A DNA stretch of 64,000 nucleotides from Pelagihabitans sp963710535. Lineage in GTDB: Bacteria > Bacteroidota > Bacteroidia > Flavobacteriales > Flavobacteriaceae. Location of the stretch: the NCBI GenBank assembly GCA_963710535.1, contig CAVQAW010000010.1, forward strand, positions 806,001 to 870,000, in the 5' to 3' direction. The notes beneath the pieces are model-generated. The model ran no database searches, was not told the origin of the DNA, and saw only the letters and a program-made list of their open reading frames with translations. Numbering within the stretch: position 1 is the stretch's first letter; each line of letters starts with the position of its first letter. The translations under genes and the position numbers were made by a program. Shown piece by piece: positions 27,600 to 36,351 of this stretch.

Positions 27600-28106
27600 A
27601 TGAAAAAAGTAAGCATACTTACCGGAATCGGATTATTATCACTGGTATTATTCTCTTTCAACGGAAAAGACAAATGTGAAAAAGAGGAATCGAGTGCCTA
27701 CACGGAACTGCAACAGCCTTTTCTTAACGCCCTGCCTGCCGATACCAATCCTACAACCCTAAACATCAACGAGATCGACTATGTGGAACTCGAGGCCGAA
27801 TTCGACCTGGGCTTTGATACCGCCGACTATCTGCCCTTGGGCTTCAATGCCTATGAGGGAATTGACTTTGACCTTGATGACATCGTTTTTGTGGAGGAGG
27901 AAGAGGATATCGATCTTGGATTTGATACCGCCAACTATTTGCCCAAAGGTTTCAACGCCTATGAAGGCATGGACCTTGATCTTCAAGTGGCCCTGGAAGA
28001 ACTCGATTTGAACAGCATCATCTATATCGAAGAGGAAGAAGAGATACAACTCGATTTCCCTACGCAAAAATACCTTCCAAGTGGGTTCAACCCTTATGCC
28101 AAATAA
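27600..28106 (+). CDS. Acidic secreted repeat protein
   Basis: A 168-residue protein with signal-like N-terminus MKKVSILTGIGLLSLVLFSFNG. The mature part is strongly acidic and carries three copies of a ~38-residue unit. Two read LGFDTADYLPLGFNAYEG and LGFDTANYLPKGFNAYEG; the third is the shorter LDFPTQKYLPSGFNPYAK. Acidic runs (VEEEEDID, IEEEEEIQ) precede units two and three. I do not recognise a function; similar FDT-YLP-GFN proteins occur as hypotheticals in Flavobacteriia. The gene has its own downstream terminator and is followed by the LytS/LytTR pair. A direct-repeat operator candidate lies upstream, suggesting it is a target of that regulator. Calcium binding through the acidic runs is possible but unproven. 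Confidence 0.75.
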   Translation: MKKVSILTGIGLLSLVLFSFNGKDKCEKEESSAYTELQQPFLNALPADTNPTTLNINEIDYVELEAEFDLGFDTADYLPLGFNAYEGIDFDLDDIVFVEEEEDIDLGFDTANYLPKGFNAYEGMDLDLQVALEELDLNSIIYIEEEEEIQLDFPTQKYLPSGFNPYAK

Positions 28107-28132
28107 ATTTTGGCCAAGAACTGAAATAAGTT

Positions 28133-28167
28133 GGCCTTTGGTGAAAACCAAGGGCCTTTCTTTTTTT
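28133..28167 (+). terminator. Rho-independent terminator
   Basis: Stem GGCCTTTGGT / ACCAAGGGCC with a GAAA tetraloop and one G-T pair, followed by TTTCTTTTTTT. It ends the acidic repeat protein transcript. Confidence 0.9.
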
Positions 28168-28227
28168 CAAAACACTGCCCGATGACCGGCCAAACCGTTT
28201 AAAGAAGTATATTTAAATCATAGAACC

Positions 28228-29265
28228 ATGAAAGCCCTCGAAATCAAAAACGTAAGTCGACCGCAGATCCTCAAGGTCTCGCTGCTTGTTTCCGTGATGG
28301 TTTCCATATCCAAAACCCTGTTCATCTATAGGATGATCGATACAGGCAAGATGGATCTTTCGGGGGAATTGATCTCCGACTTGCTGCTGCAACTGGTATT
28401 TTTCTTTCTTTTTTCTTGGCTCATCCTAGAGCTCAGCGCCAATTGGGCATATATTTATATCAGGTCAAACATGGTTCGTATTGCCGTTACGTTACTGTTG
28501 GGTGTCGCTTTCTTGACGGGTACCTTAAAAGTACTGGAACAGCTCTATCCCATGACCGGACTTCCGATATCGCGTGAAGAAAAGGGATTCTTATTTTTCA
28601 AATACGTGATTATCCTGATCAGCTTGTTATTCGTAGGCAGGATCTTAAGGCTACAACTGATCCAAAAAGAAAGTGCAATCGAAAACGAACACCTCAAGCA
28701 GCAGAACCTGCAAAACGAGCTCACCGCCCTGAAGAACCAGATCGACCCCCATTTCCTGTTCAATTCGTTGAATTCGCTCAACTGCCTGATCCGCGACAAT
28801 GAAGAAGCAACGTCATTCGTGACCAAGCTGTCGTTCATGTATCGCTATATCCTGCAGAGCGGGGACAGGGATTTGGTGACCGTTAAGGAAGAGCTCAAAT
28901 TTTTGGAAAGTTATGTGCATTTGATCAAAGCACGGTACCGTGACCGGTTTTCGATCCAAATCAACATCGACCATGCCGATCTCGACAAGCAACTGCCGCC
29001 TTTGGCCCTCCAATCGATGGTGGAAAATGCCGTCAAGCACAACGAGATTTCGGAATCCAATCCCTTGATCGTAAAGATTTTTTCCAAAGACGACGCCATC
29101 TGTGTGGAAAACCCGATCAGGCCGAGGACCACCCTGGCCGAGGGTACGGGCAGCGGACTTGCCAATCTGCAAAAACGATATTTTTTATTGGCGAAACGGA
29201 ACATGACCATTTCTACCGAAAACAATAACTTTAGTGTTGAACTGCCTTTCTTAAAAACGACATGA
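28228..29265 (+). CDS. LytS-type sensor histidine kinase
   Basis: A 345-residue kinase. Residues ~15-150 contain four hydrophobic helices and no extracytoplasmic sensor domain. The His_kinase domain follows with NQIDPHFLFNSLNSLNCLI, whose HFLFN histidine is the phosphorylation site. The ATPase part has MVENAVKHNE (N box) and GTGSGLANLQKR (G box). It pairs with the LytTR regulator whose ATG overlaps its stop by 4 bp. Signal unknown; a membrane-intrinsic stimulus is possible. Confidence 0.9.
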   Translation: MKALEIKNVSRPQILKVSLLVSVMVSISKTLFIYRMIDTGKMDLSGELISDLLLQLVFFFLFSWLILELSANWAYIYIRSNMVRIAVTLLLGVAFLTGTLKVLEQLYPMTGLPISREEKGFLFFKYVIILISLLFVGRILRLQLIQKESAIENEHLKQQNLQNELTALKNQIDPHFLFNSLNSLNCLIRDNEEATSFVTKLSFMYRYILQSGDRDLVTVKEELKFLESYVHLIKARYRDRFSIQINIDHADLDKQLPPLALQSMVENAVKHNEISESNPLIVKIFSKDDAICVENPIRPRTTLAEGTGSGLANLQKRYFLLAKRNMTISTENNNFSVELPFLKTT

Positions 29266-30023
29266 ACGTAGTGATCATAGAGGATGAATTGTCGGCAAGT
29301 GAAAACTTGGCCTATCTGCTGCAGCGGATCGATCCATCAATCCAGATCGTTGCAGTGCTCGAATCGGTGAAGGCCTCCGTGGCCTATTTTGGAAAGCCCC
29401 ATGAAATCGATCTGGTGTTTTCGGACATCCACTTGGCAGACGGACTCTCCTTCGAGATTTTCGACCAAGTCAAGATCGAAGCCCCTATGATCTTTACCAC
29501 GGCCTACGACCAGTATACCCTAAAGGCCTTCAAGCTGAACAGCATCGACTATCTGTTGAAGCCCATAGACCAGGAAGAACTGTCGGCCAGTCTGGAGCAG
29601 TTCAAGACACAATCGAAAGGCACGGGCTTGGTCGATGCACAGGTAACGGGACTTTTGGATCTGATCAAGGCCAAGACCAAAACCTTCAAGGCCACCTATC
29701 TGGTGAACCAAAGAGACCAGATGATTCCCCTGAAGACCGAACAATTTGCCTACATCTACATCGACACAGGCATGGTGAAGGTGAAGACCCAGGACAACCA
29801 GACCTATATTCTCGACAAAAAATTGGAGGATATTGAAAACGAATTGGATCCGTCCCTATTTTGCCGGGTCAACCGACAGTTCATCCTCTCCAAAAACGCC
29901 ATCACGAACCTCAAATACCATTTCGGGGGCAAACTTTTGGTGAACGTGCGGCCACCCTCTGAAGAACGCATTGTCATCAGCAAGGCCAAAGCGCCCGATT
30001 TTAAAAAGTGGATGGATTCATAA
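29262..30023 (+). CDS. LytTR-family response regulator
   Basis: A 253-residue regulator. The receiver domain (1-120) has the acidic pair in IIEDE, the phosphoacceptor Asp in VFSDIHLADG (~55), Thr in IFTTAYD and Lys in YLLKPID. The LytTR DNA-binding domain occupies ~150-250 (FAYIYIDTGMVKVKT, LFCRVNRQFILSKNAI). It is phosphorylated by the adjacent LytS kinase and binds paired direct repeats. A candidate pair lies at 27478-27509. Translationally coupled to the kinase by a 4-bp overlap. Confidence 0.92.
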   Translation: MNVVIIEDELSASENLAYLLQRIDPSIQIVAVLESVKASVAYFGKPHEIDLVFSDIHLADGLSFEIFDQVKIEAPMIFTTAYDQYTLKAFKLNSIDYLLKPIDQEELSASLEQFKTQSKGTGLVDAQVTGLLDLIKAKTKTFKATYLVNQRDQMIPLKTEQFAYIYIDTGMVKVKTQDNQTYILDKKLEDIENELDPSLFCRVNRQFILSKNAITNLKYHFGGKLLVNVRPPSEERIVISKAKAPDFKKWMDS

Positions 30024-30029
30024 GGAATT

Positions 30030-32864
30030 TTATTTTGATTTAGGCTTTCCATGGAGGTCCAATTCAATCACTTCCTTTCCGAATTTTTTGACCTCATCCC
30101 ACTGCGAGGCCTTGTCGCCGACCACCACGTAAACCATCTCTTCTTCCGGCATATATTCCGTTATGATGCGCTGAAAATCATCGCGTTGCATCTGTTGGAG
30201 CAATGCCTGTTCTTCCTCGATATATTTCAGTGACTTCCCGTAGCTATCGATTTGATCCAGGATGTTCAACTTCGCATTGGCCGATTCATAGGCCCTTGTA
30301 TTCTGTTTTACGATCTTGTTCTTGGTCAATTCCACTTCATTTTCGGTAAAATTCGGTCCGTAGTCCTGGATCATTTTTTGGATGATCTCAAGGGAAGGCA
30401 GGGTGGCATTCGCCCTAACGCTCGATCGCACGATGAACGGTGCGATTTCCTTTCTTGAGGGCACCCCGGAATAGGCCCCATAGGTATAGCCCTTTTCTAT
30501 TCGAAGGGTCTGAAACAAACGACCGCTCGATCCTCCGCCAAGTATTTCATTGGCAAAGTCGAGTTTAGGCGCATCGGCATGGTCGGCGGCCAATGCCAAT
30601 CTACCGACCAATAGCACTGACTGTTTTGAATCGGGCACATCGATAAAAAATAATTTCCCCGCGTTATCGTTGGGCAAATATTCTTGCTTGGCAATGGAAA
30701 CTTCCGGACCCGTCCACTTTTTCTCCAACGAAGTCATTGCTTTTTCGACACGATCTTGATCGATATCGCCGACCACTTTGAAGCTGGCATGCTTCGGGCC
30801 CAATTGGGCATAAAATGCCTTCACATCATCAAGGGTCAGCTTTTCCACACTTTCAAGGGTACCGTTCGAAGGAATCGAGAGCATATTGTTCCCTCCATAG
30901 AGCAAGGCATTGAAATTGTTGCTGGCTATGGCACTCGGATCGGCCTCCTGCCCCTTGATCGAGGTGATCAATTCTTGTTTTAAACGGTCAAAGTCATCGG
31001 CGTCCCAGCGCGGTTGTAAGATCATTTCCTCCATAAGATCGAGCGTGGCTTCAAAATGACGCACCAAACAGGTGCCGCTGATCTCCACCGATTCGAGATT
31101 ACCACTGAACCGCAGTTCCGAACCCAAAAGTCCGATCGCCTCCTCGAGGGCGGCAGCGGTCTTGTTCGCGGTGCCCTCGTTCATCAAATCTGCCGTTAAG
31201 CTGGCCAATCCGGCCTTCCCTTTTGGATCGAGCATATGCCCGCCTGGGATGGTCAATCGGAAATTGACGATCGGAATTTCATGGTTCACAATGCCGTACA
31301 ACGACAAGCCGTTTGCTGCCTTGGCTTGCCAAATCTTGGGCATGGTGAAAAGGGGCGGCGGTCCAAAATCAGGTTCCGACCGGTCGTAGGTCGTAGGGGT
31401 TTTGACATAATCGGCCTCTTCGCCTTGTGCCACTTCCTCGTTGGCTTTCATCGCGGTTATTTCCTCTTGCCATACGGTGGCCTCTTCGGCGTTGGCGACG
31501 GCCAGTTCGGGTGTTGCCTTGGGCACCACACTGGTCATTACATAATTTTTGCCCTTCAGGTATTTTTCATAAACGCCCATAATGGCGGCACGGTCAAGGG
31601 CCTGGTACTTTTTGGCACGAGTTGTGATCATTCCGGGGTCAGCACCGAATTCGTTGTCCTGCGCCAGTTGAAAAGCCTTGTTCAACACGGTCGCCACATC
31701 GCCATAAAGGTCGGTCTCCAATGCTGCCTTTAGCCGTTCCAGTTCCTTATCGATGAACCCGTTGGTCTCAAAGTCTTGAAGCCCTTCATCAATGGCCCTT
31801 TTTACGGAATCCAAAGACACCCCTTCATTGGCCCTTACCCGTATCACGAATTCGCCCGCCAACTCACTGCTGTTGTTGTAAGCACTGGCACTCGGGGCCA
31901 ATTTATGCTTTTCCACCACGGTTTTATATAGGGCCGATTTTTTACTTGCGCTCAGCAGTTGGCCCAGGGCATCGAGGGCATACTGGTCGTCATGATATTC
32001 CTCCACTGTGGGAAAGACCATCCTCAATTCGGGCAACTTGGCGAAATTATCCTTGAAAAAGAGCGATCTGGATTCGGCAAGGCGAACCGGCATGGGGGGT
32101 AATGGCTCCACCGGAGGACCGCTGGGAATCTCTCCAAACCATTGCCGTACCAAGGTTTTTGTTTCAGCCGGGTCGATGTCGCCGGCGATGACCAAGGTAG
32201 CGTTTGATGCCCCATAATATTTGCCATAAAATTCCTTGACGTCTTCCAAGGTGGCCGCCTGCAGGTCGGGCAAGGAACCGATCACCGTCCAATGGTAGGG
32301 ATGTGTTTCGGGATATAAATTCTTTCTGATGATCTCATTGGTGTAGCCATAGGGGGCATTGTCGTAATTCTCTCGTTTTTCGTTTTTCACCACTTGTTTC
32401 TCGCGTTCCAAGGCGGCCGTGGTGACCGTATTGATCATATAGCCGAAACGGTCGCTGTCGATCCAGAGGATTTTCTCGAAGGCGTCTTTGGGCACCACCT
32501 CATAATACACCGTTCCATCGCTCCAGGTACCGCCGTTCCGGGTACCGCCCCATTCGGGTATCATCTTTCGGTTGGCTCCGACGGGTACGTTTTCAGAATC
32601 GTTGAAGGACATATGCTCAAAAAAATGGGCGAATCCTGTCTTGCCGGGCTTTTCCCGGTTCGACCCCACGTGCATCATGGTGGCCACGGCCACTATGGGG
32701 TCGCTTTTGTCGACATGCAAGATGACCTCCAGGCCATTGTCAAGGGTAAATTTTTCATAGTCGAGCGTAAATTCGGAAGGCTCGCTTTTAACGGTTTCCG
32801 TTTTACAGGAGAATAAAAGGCCAAGGCAAAGCAGGGCAAGAAGCGGGCGAAAACAGATCTTCAT
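30030..32864 (-). CDS. M16 family zinc metalloprotease lipoprotein, two-domain
   Basis: A 944-residue protein from the ATG at 32864. It starts with a lipoprotein signal (MKICFRPLLALLCLGLLFSCKTE). The N-terminal M16 unit has the inverted zinc motif HFFEH in KTGFAHFFEHMSFNDSENV, with the third ligand Glu in KNEKRENYDNAPYG. A second M16 unit begins near residue 470 (LTIPGGHMLDPKGKAGLASLTADLMNEGTANKTA) and lacks HxxEH, as is usual for the inactive half. Pitrilysin/insulinase-type enzymes degrade peptides in a closed chamber; here anchoring to a membrane facing the periplasm is inferred. It converges on the LytTR gene with a 6-bp gap. Confidence 0.92.
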   Translation of the reverse strand: MKICFRPLLALLCLGLLFSCKTETVKSEPSEFTLDYEKFTLDNGLEVILHVDKSDPIVAVATMMHVGSNREKPGKTGFAHFFEHMSFNDSENVPVGANRKMIPEWGGTRNGGTWSDGTVYYEVVPKDAFEKILWIDSDRFGYMINTVTTAALEREKQVVKNEKRENYDNAPYGYTNEIIRKNLYPETHPYHWTVIGSLPDLQAATLEDVKEFYGKYYGASNATLVIAGDIDPAETKTLVRQWFGEIPSGPPVEPLPPMPVRLAESRSLFFKDNFAKLPELRMVFPTVEEYHDDQYALDALGQLLSASKKSALYKTVVEKHKLAPSASAYNNSSELAGEFVIRVRANEGVSLDSVKRAIDEGLQDFETNGFIDKELERLKAALETDLYGDVATVLNKAFQLAQDNEFGADPGMITTRAKKYQALDRAAIMGVYEKYLKGKNYVMTSVVPKATPELAVANAEEATVWQEEITAMKANEEVAQGEEADYVKTPTTYDRSEPDFGPPPLFTMPKIWQAKAANGLSLYGIVNHEIPIVNFRLTIPGGHMLDPKGKAGLASLTADLMNEGTANKTAAALEEAIGLLGSELRFSGNLESVEISGTCLVRHFEATLDLMEEMILQPRWDADDFDRLKQELITSIKGQEADPSAIASNNFNALLYGGNNMLSIPSNGTLESVEKLTLDDVKAFYAQLGPKHASFKVVGDIDQDRVEKAMTSLEKKWTGPEVSIAKQEYLPNDNAGKLFFIDVPDSKQSVLLVGRLALAADHADAPKLDFANEILGGGSSGRLFQTLRIEKGYTYGAYSGVPSRKEIAPFIVRSSVRANATLPSLEIIQKMIQDYGPNFTENEVELTKNKIVKQNTRAYESANAKLNILDQIDSYGKSLKYIEEEQALLQQMQRDDFQRIITEYMPEEEMVYVVVGDKASQWDEVKKFGKEVIELDLHGKPKSK

Positions 32865-33279
32865 GGTAATGATTGAAATGGTTTCGGGTAAGTTACCAAA
32901 TAGTGGAACACGATTCAAAAACAAAACAACAAATTGAGGCGATTGGCCATAAAATCAGGGAATTTCAAGGAGGCCTACATTTTTAATATCCCCAACTTGA
33001 TGGATTTCATTTAAAATTCTTTATCTTATCGTCATTGCGTTTCTAACCTTTTTTACTGAAAGAATTACGGAAAATAGCTCCCCTACCCATCAATAAATTT
33101 TTCAAAATCGCACCCCTGGTCCTGACCATTGCACGGTTAAAGGTCGCCAGTATGCAATTTATGGACTGTTTGTGGCATCGCAGAAGGCGAACTGTTGGGC
33201 ACTGATAAGAGCATCATTTTCGATAATCAAGGGTTCGGTAAACTGCGGTCATAGCGCATTAACCCTAAAAACAAATCAT
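32865..33279. other. Divergent intergenic region
   Basis: A 415-bp space between the divergent M16 protease and ATP-grasp genes. It is AT-rich (notably 32910-33060) and must hold both promoters. I see no convincing -33/-7 pair, no hairpin terminator and no repeat of the window's families. An in-frame extension of the ATP-grasp gene to 33172 exists but has no family support. Confidence 0.5.
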
Positions 33280-34155
33280 ATGAAATTAGTAGTATTGTCG
33301 GCAAATCCCAACCTGTATTCCACAAAACGACTGGTTGAGGCCGGCAAAAAGAAAGGGCATGAAATGCAAGTGGTAGACCATACCAAATGTGATCTTGTCA
33401 TTGAAAAAAAGAAACCGGGCATCGTTTACAAAGGAACCGAAATATCGGATGTAAATGGGGTCATCCCCAGGATTGGGGCTTCCGTCACTTTTTACGGAAC
33501 TGCCGTGGTGAGACAGTTCGAAATGATGAAAATTTTCACCGCCACCGAATCCCAGGCCCTGGTAAGATCAAGGGACAAATTGCGGAGCTTGCAGATCCTG
33601 TCGAGGGCGGGGCTAGGGCTGCCCAAGACCGTGTTCAGCAACTATTCAAAAAATGTGGCGGGCATCATCGACAAGGTCGGGGGCGCCCCGCTGGTCATTA
33701 AACTATTGGAGGGCACCCAAGGGCTCGGGGTGGTGTTGGCCGACAATAGAAACTCGGCCGAGTCGATCTTGGAGGCCTTCAACGGACTACAGGCCAGGGT
33801 CATCGTCCAAGAATACATCAAAGAGGCAAAAGGGGCCGACATCCGTGCTTTTATTGTGGATGGCGTTGTCGTTGGGGCCATGAAAAGACAGGGCAAGGAA
33901 GGGGAATTCAGGTCGAATCTGCATCGTGGGGGATCGGCCAATATCATCGAACTTACCGATGAGGAAGAAAATGCGGCCTTGAAAGCGGCCAAGGTAATGG
34001 GCTTGGGCATTGCTGGGGTAGACCTCCTGCAATCGGCAAGGGGGCCCTTGATCCTTGAAGTGAACTCTTCCCCGGGCCTTGAAGGCATAGAAACCGCTAC
34101 GGGTAAGGATATCGCCGGGCATATCATCAAATATGTGGAGCGCAATGCCGAATAA
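33280..34155 (+). CDS. rimK: RimK-type ATP-grasp ligase
   Basis: A 291-residue ATP-grasp protein. The N-terminal preATP-grasp part is MKLVVLSANPNLYSTKRLVEAGKKKGHEM. The ATP-binding core has GLPKTVF, PLVIKLLEGTQGLGVVLA, QEYIKEAKGADIRAFIVDG and the metal-binding end LILEVNSSPGLEGIE. E. coli RimK adds glutamates to ribosomal protein S6, and relatives ligate amino acids to peptides or small acids. Start chosen at 33280, where the family N-terminus begins. It overlaps the following aspartoacylase-like gene by 11 bp. The usual third partner, a RimK/LysX-associated zinc protease, is not seen here. The pairing suggests formation and hydrolysis of an amide conjugate rather than S6 modification. Confidence 0.88.
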   Translation: MKLVVLSANPNLYSTKRLVEAGKKKGHEMQVVDHTKCDLVIEKKKPGIVYKGTEISDVNGVIPRIGASVTFYGTAVVRQFEMMKIFTATESQALVRSRDKLRSLQILSRAGLGLPKTVFSNYSKNVAGIIDKVGGAPLVIKLLEGTQGLGVVLADNRNSAESILEAFNGLQARVIVQEYIKEAKGADIRAFIVDGVVVGAMKRQGKEGEFRSNLHRGGSANIIELTDEEENAALKAAKVMGLGIAGVDLLQSARGPLILEVNSSPGLEGIETATGKDIAGHIIKYVERNAE

Positions 34156-35140
34156 AAATATTGAAATTCTGGGCACGCCCATCATGCCGGGCAAAAGCTA
34201 TCGGCTTACCCTGAACATCGCCAAACTGCATACCCGGTCGAACATCGAAATTCCGATCATCGTGTCGCGCGGCAAGAAAGACGGGGCCAGTATATTGTTG
34301 ACAGGAGGGATCCATGGCAATGAGATCAACGGCGTTGAAATTGTTCGGAGCATCATTATGGCCAAATATCATAGACCCACCAAGGGCATGGTCATCTGTA
34401 TTCCGGTGGTGAACGTTTTTGGTTTTATCAACCAGACGCGGCAATTCCCCGACGGCAGGGACCTGAACCGGGTCTTTCCCGGAAACGTCAGGGGTTCGCT
34501 CGCGAGCCGCTTCGCCTACCATATCATGAAAGAGATCATCCCCCATATCGACTATGGAATCGACTACCATACCGGGGGGAATGCCCGTTTCAATATCGCG
34601 CAAATACGCATGGATCCTAAAAACAAGGAGTGCATTCAATTGGCTCGCATTTTTGGCGCCCCTTTTATATTGCAATCCAAAAACAAGGAAAATACCTTTA
34701 GGGACGTCTGCGTAAAACTGGGGAAAACCATATTGCTTTTTGAAGGGGGAAAATCAATGTTCTCCGATGATTTGATCACCTCCCACGGCGTGGCCGGTGC
34801 ACTGAGGGTCATGCAGCACTTGGGCATCCGGGATTTTCAAAAGGAACTGTCGGATTCTCGTTATCCAGCAACAGAATCGATTCTTTTGGAGTCGTCTCGA
34901 TGGGTCAGGGCCAGCTTCTCGGGGATGTACCGACCCTATGTCGGTTTGGGCGCCTATGTTGAAAAAGGAGAACTGATCGCCAGTATTTCCGATCCCTTCG
35001 GGGAATTCGAAAAATCGATCAAGGCGAGCAGTCCGGGTTATGTGATCTGCGTGAACCATTCCCCCATTGTCAATCAAGGGGACGCCATATTGCACATCTC
35101 CAAAAATGGATCTCATAAAAAGGGCACTGTTGCCAAATAA
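34145..35140 (+). CDS. Succinylglutamate desuccinylase/aspartoacylase family hydrolase
   Basis: A 331-residue zinc hydrolase of the AstE/AspA family (M14-like). Zinc ligands: the His and Glu of TGGIHGNEINGVE (~55) and a later His in IDYHTGG (~145). Arg/Asn substrate residues appear in DGRDLNRVFPG, and the catalytic Glu in TILLFEGGKSMF. The C-terminal ~80 residues resemble the barrel-sandwich/lipoyl-like domain of such enzymes (GAYVEKGELIASISDPFGEFE, SPGYVICVNHSPIVNQGDAI). It hydrolyses N-acyl amino acids or related amides. ATG at 34145 is used; it lies inside the end of rimK, so expression is coupled. Confidence 0.85.
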   Translation: MPNKNIEILGTPIMPGKSYRLTLNIAKLHTRSNIEIPIIVSRGKKDGASILLTGGIHGNEINGVEIVRSIIMAKYHRPTKGMVICIPVVNVFGFINQTRQFPDGRDLNRVFPGNVRGSLASRFAYHIMKEIIPHIDYGIDYHTGGNARFNIAQIRMDPKNKECIQLARIFGAPFILQSKNKENTFRDVCVKLGKTILLFEGGKSMFSDDLITSHGVAGALRVMQHLGIRDFQKELSDSRYPATESILLESSRWVRASFSGMYRPYVGLGAYVEKGELIASISDPFGEFEKSIKASSPGYVICVNHSPIVNQGDAILHISKNGSHKKGTVAK

Positions 35141-35323
35141 AAACCCTGACGCACCTCGCGAAAGGGCAGGGTCTGTAACAGTTGCAATTGTCGATTCATC
35201 GACGAAATGCGCAAAAAACACGATTAAACCACAACTTTTGGCACTTTCACAACAAATCTGAGCAGGTACGCCACCCAAAATCGTACCTTATTGTTATTGC
35301 TAATCCCTTAAAATTTTACTGCT

Positions 35324-35452
35324 ATGGAAACAAATTCAGACAAACACCCGGTATTGAATGCCATCCTATCTGTTTTAAACGTAAGCTTGGAGGTAGTACT
35401 TGCATTGATCGTTCTTGGATTCTTGATGGGACTTTTGGGCCTTACCAGCTGA
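35324..35452 (+). CDS. 42-residue single-span membrane miniprotein
   Basis: The frame from the ATG at 35324 encodes 42 residues: a polar N-terminus (METNSDKHPVLNAILSVLN) and one strong hydrophobic helix (LEVVLALIVLGFLMGLLG) ending in LTS. It fills an otherwise empty gap and is followed ~55 bp later by a strong terminator, which argues for a real transcript. No start context beyond the ATG and no family recognised. Codon third positions look like those of neighbouring genes. Confidence 0.6.
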   Translation: METNSDKHPVLNAILSVLNVSLEVVLALIVLGFLMGLLGLTS

Positions 35453-35506
35453 TCTGGACGAAGCGGGCCCACCGCCCATGCAGGGAGGAAGACCCTAAAT
35501 AATAAA

Positions 35507-35547
35507 AGATCCCCGCAGCCTTGTGCCGCGGGGATCTTGTTTTTTTT
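35507..35547 (+). terminator. Rho-independent terminator
   Basis: Perfect 11-bp stem AAGATCCCCGC / GCGGGGATCTT with a 10-nt loop, followed by GTTTTTTTT. It terminates the small membrane ORF transcript. The opposite strand carries fewer Ts, so it may also serve the convergent gene at 35573. Confidence 0.9.
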
Positions 35548-35572
35548 AAAAATATTCTTTCCTTTAGGAGTT

Positions 35573-36139
35573 CTACTCGCTCCCCAAGCTAAGCGCCGCT
35601 TCATGGCTACAGCTCATATGTGCAATGGAGGCCGCATAAACGGCATCATCCGCCGCATCCCTGGCCTCCTGCCCCGCGCGCTGCGATTTCCGCATATAGT
35701 AATGCATATCGCCCAGGTTCTTGGCCGAGTTCGCCGCTTTGGCATTGGCAAAGGCCTCCTCGGCAAAATCACGTGCGTCGAGCGTGTGGCGCTCTGCATC
35801 TATCGAATGGCTTTTCACAGCTTCCAGTCCGCAAACTTCAGAATAATATTGTGCCTCGGCCGCCCTTAATACGGCCTCATCCGCAGCGTTCAGCGCTTTC
35901 CCCATCATCAGTTCCACTTTTCGGGCGTTGTTGCGCGCCGATGCGATTTGTGCGGCATAGGCCGCCGATTCGGCAAAGGTCTGAAGCGAATCGACCTGAT
36001 GGCTCACGGCCACCATATAATCCTTTACTTCGTCCATTTCACTCTTGAAGAGTTCGCATTGGGCTTCGGTAACGATGGGGGCCAATAGAAATATCCATGC
36101 CCATTGAAGCCTGGATTTGATTTGTGTATTGCGTTTCAT
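35573..36139 (-). CDS. Secreted alanine-rich helical protein, unknown function
   Basis: A 188-residue protein from the ATG at 36139 (MKRNTQIKSRLQWAWIFLLAPIVTEAQ), a good signal peptide. The mature part is dominated by Ala, Glu, Asp and Arg in heptad-like spacing (ESAAYAAQIASARNNARKVELMMGKALNAADEAVLRAAEAQYY; DARDFAEEAFANAKAANSAKNLGDMHYYMRKSQRAGQEARDAADDAVYAA). This predicts long helices, perhaps a helical bundle. Two cysteines lie in the mature part outside the helices. No domain recognised. Stand-alone gene. Confidence 0.65.
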   Translation of the reverse strand: MKRNTQIKSRLQWAWIFLLAPIVTEAQCELFKSEMDEVKDYMVAVSHQVDSLQTFAESAAYAAQIASARNNARKVELMMGKALNAADEAVLRAAEAQYYSEVCGLEAVKSHSIDAERHTLDARDFAEEAFANAKAANSAKNLGDMHYYMRKSQRAGQEARDAADDAVYAASIAHMSCSHEAALSLGSE

Positions 36140-36309
36140 AACAGGGGATTTTAGGGTTATGCTTTCTTTAGAACCCTGCATTTTTAAATAAATTCTGAAT
36201 CAATGGACAAAAACCCAATAAAAAGGTTAAAAGGGCCAAAAGGAAGTAGAACAGGTTTTTCTTTTCAATATTGTGTCGAACAAAAATTAGGTACCCAACG
36301 GAATGCCCA

Positions 36310-36326
36310 ATAATTCGTTATCTTGG
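36310..36326 (+). promoter_or_regulatory. Promoter-like motif ATAATTCNYTATCTTGG
   Basis: ATAATTCGTTATCTTGG ends 25 bp before the DUF6090 gene start. It is the third copy of the motif also found at 6419 and 21094. Confidence 0.45.
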
Positions 36327-36351
36327 GTAGTACAACAACCCCTTTCAAACC

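Noticed and set aside
30051..30233. Plus-strand short frames opposite the M16 protease
   Set aside because: All lie antisense to a 944-residue protein with clear catalytic motifs; no independent evidence.
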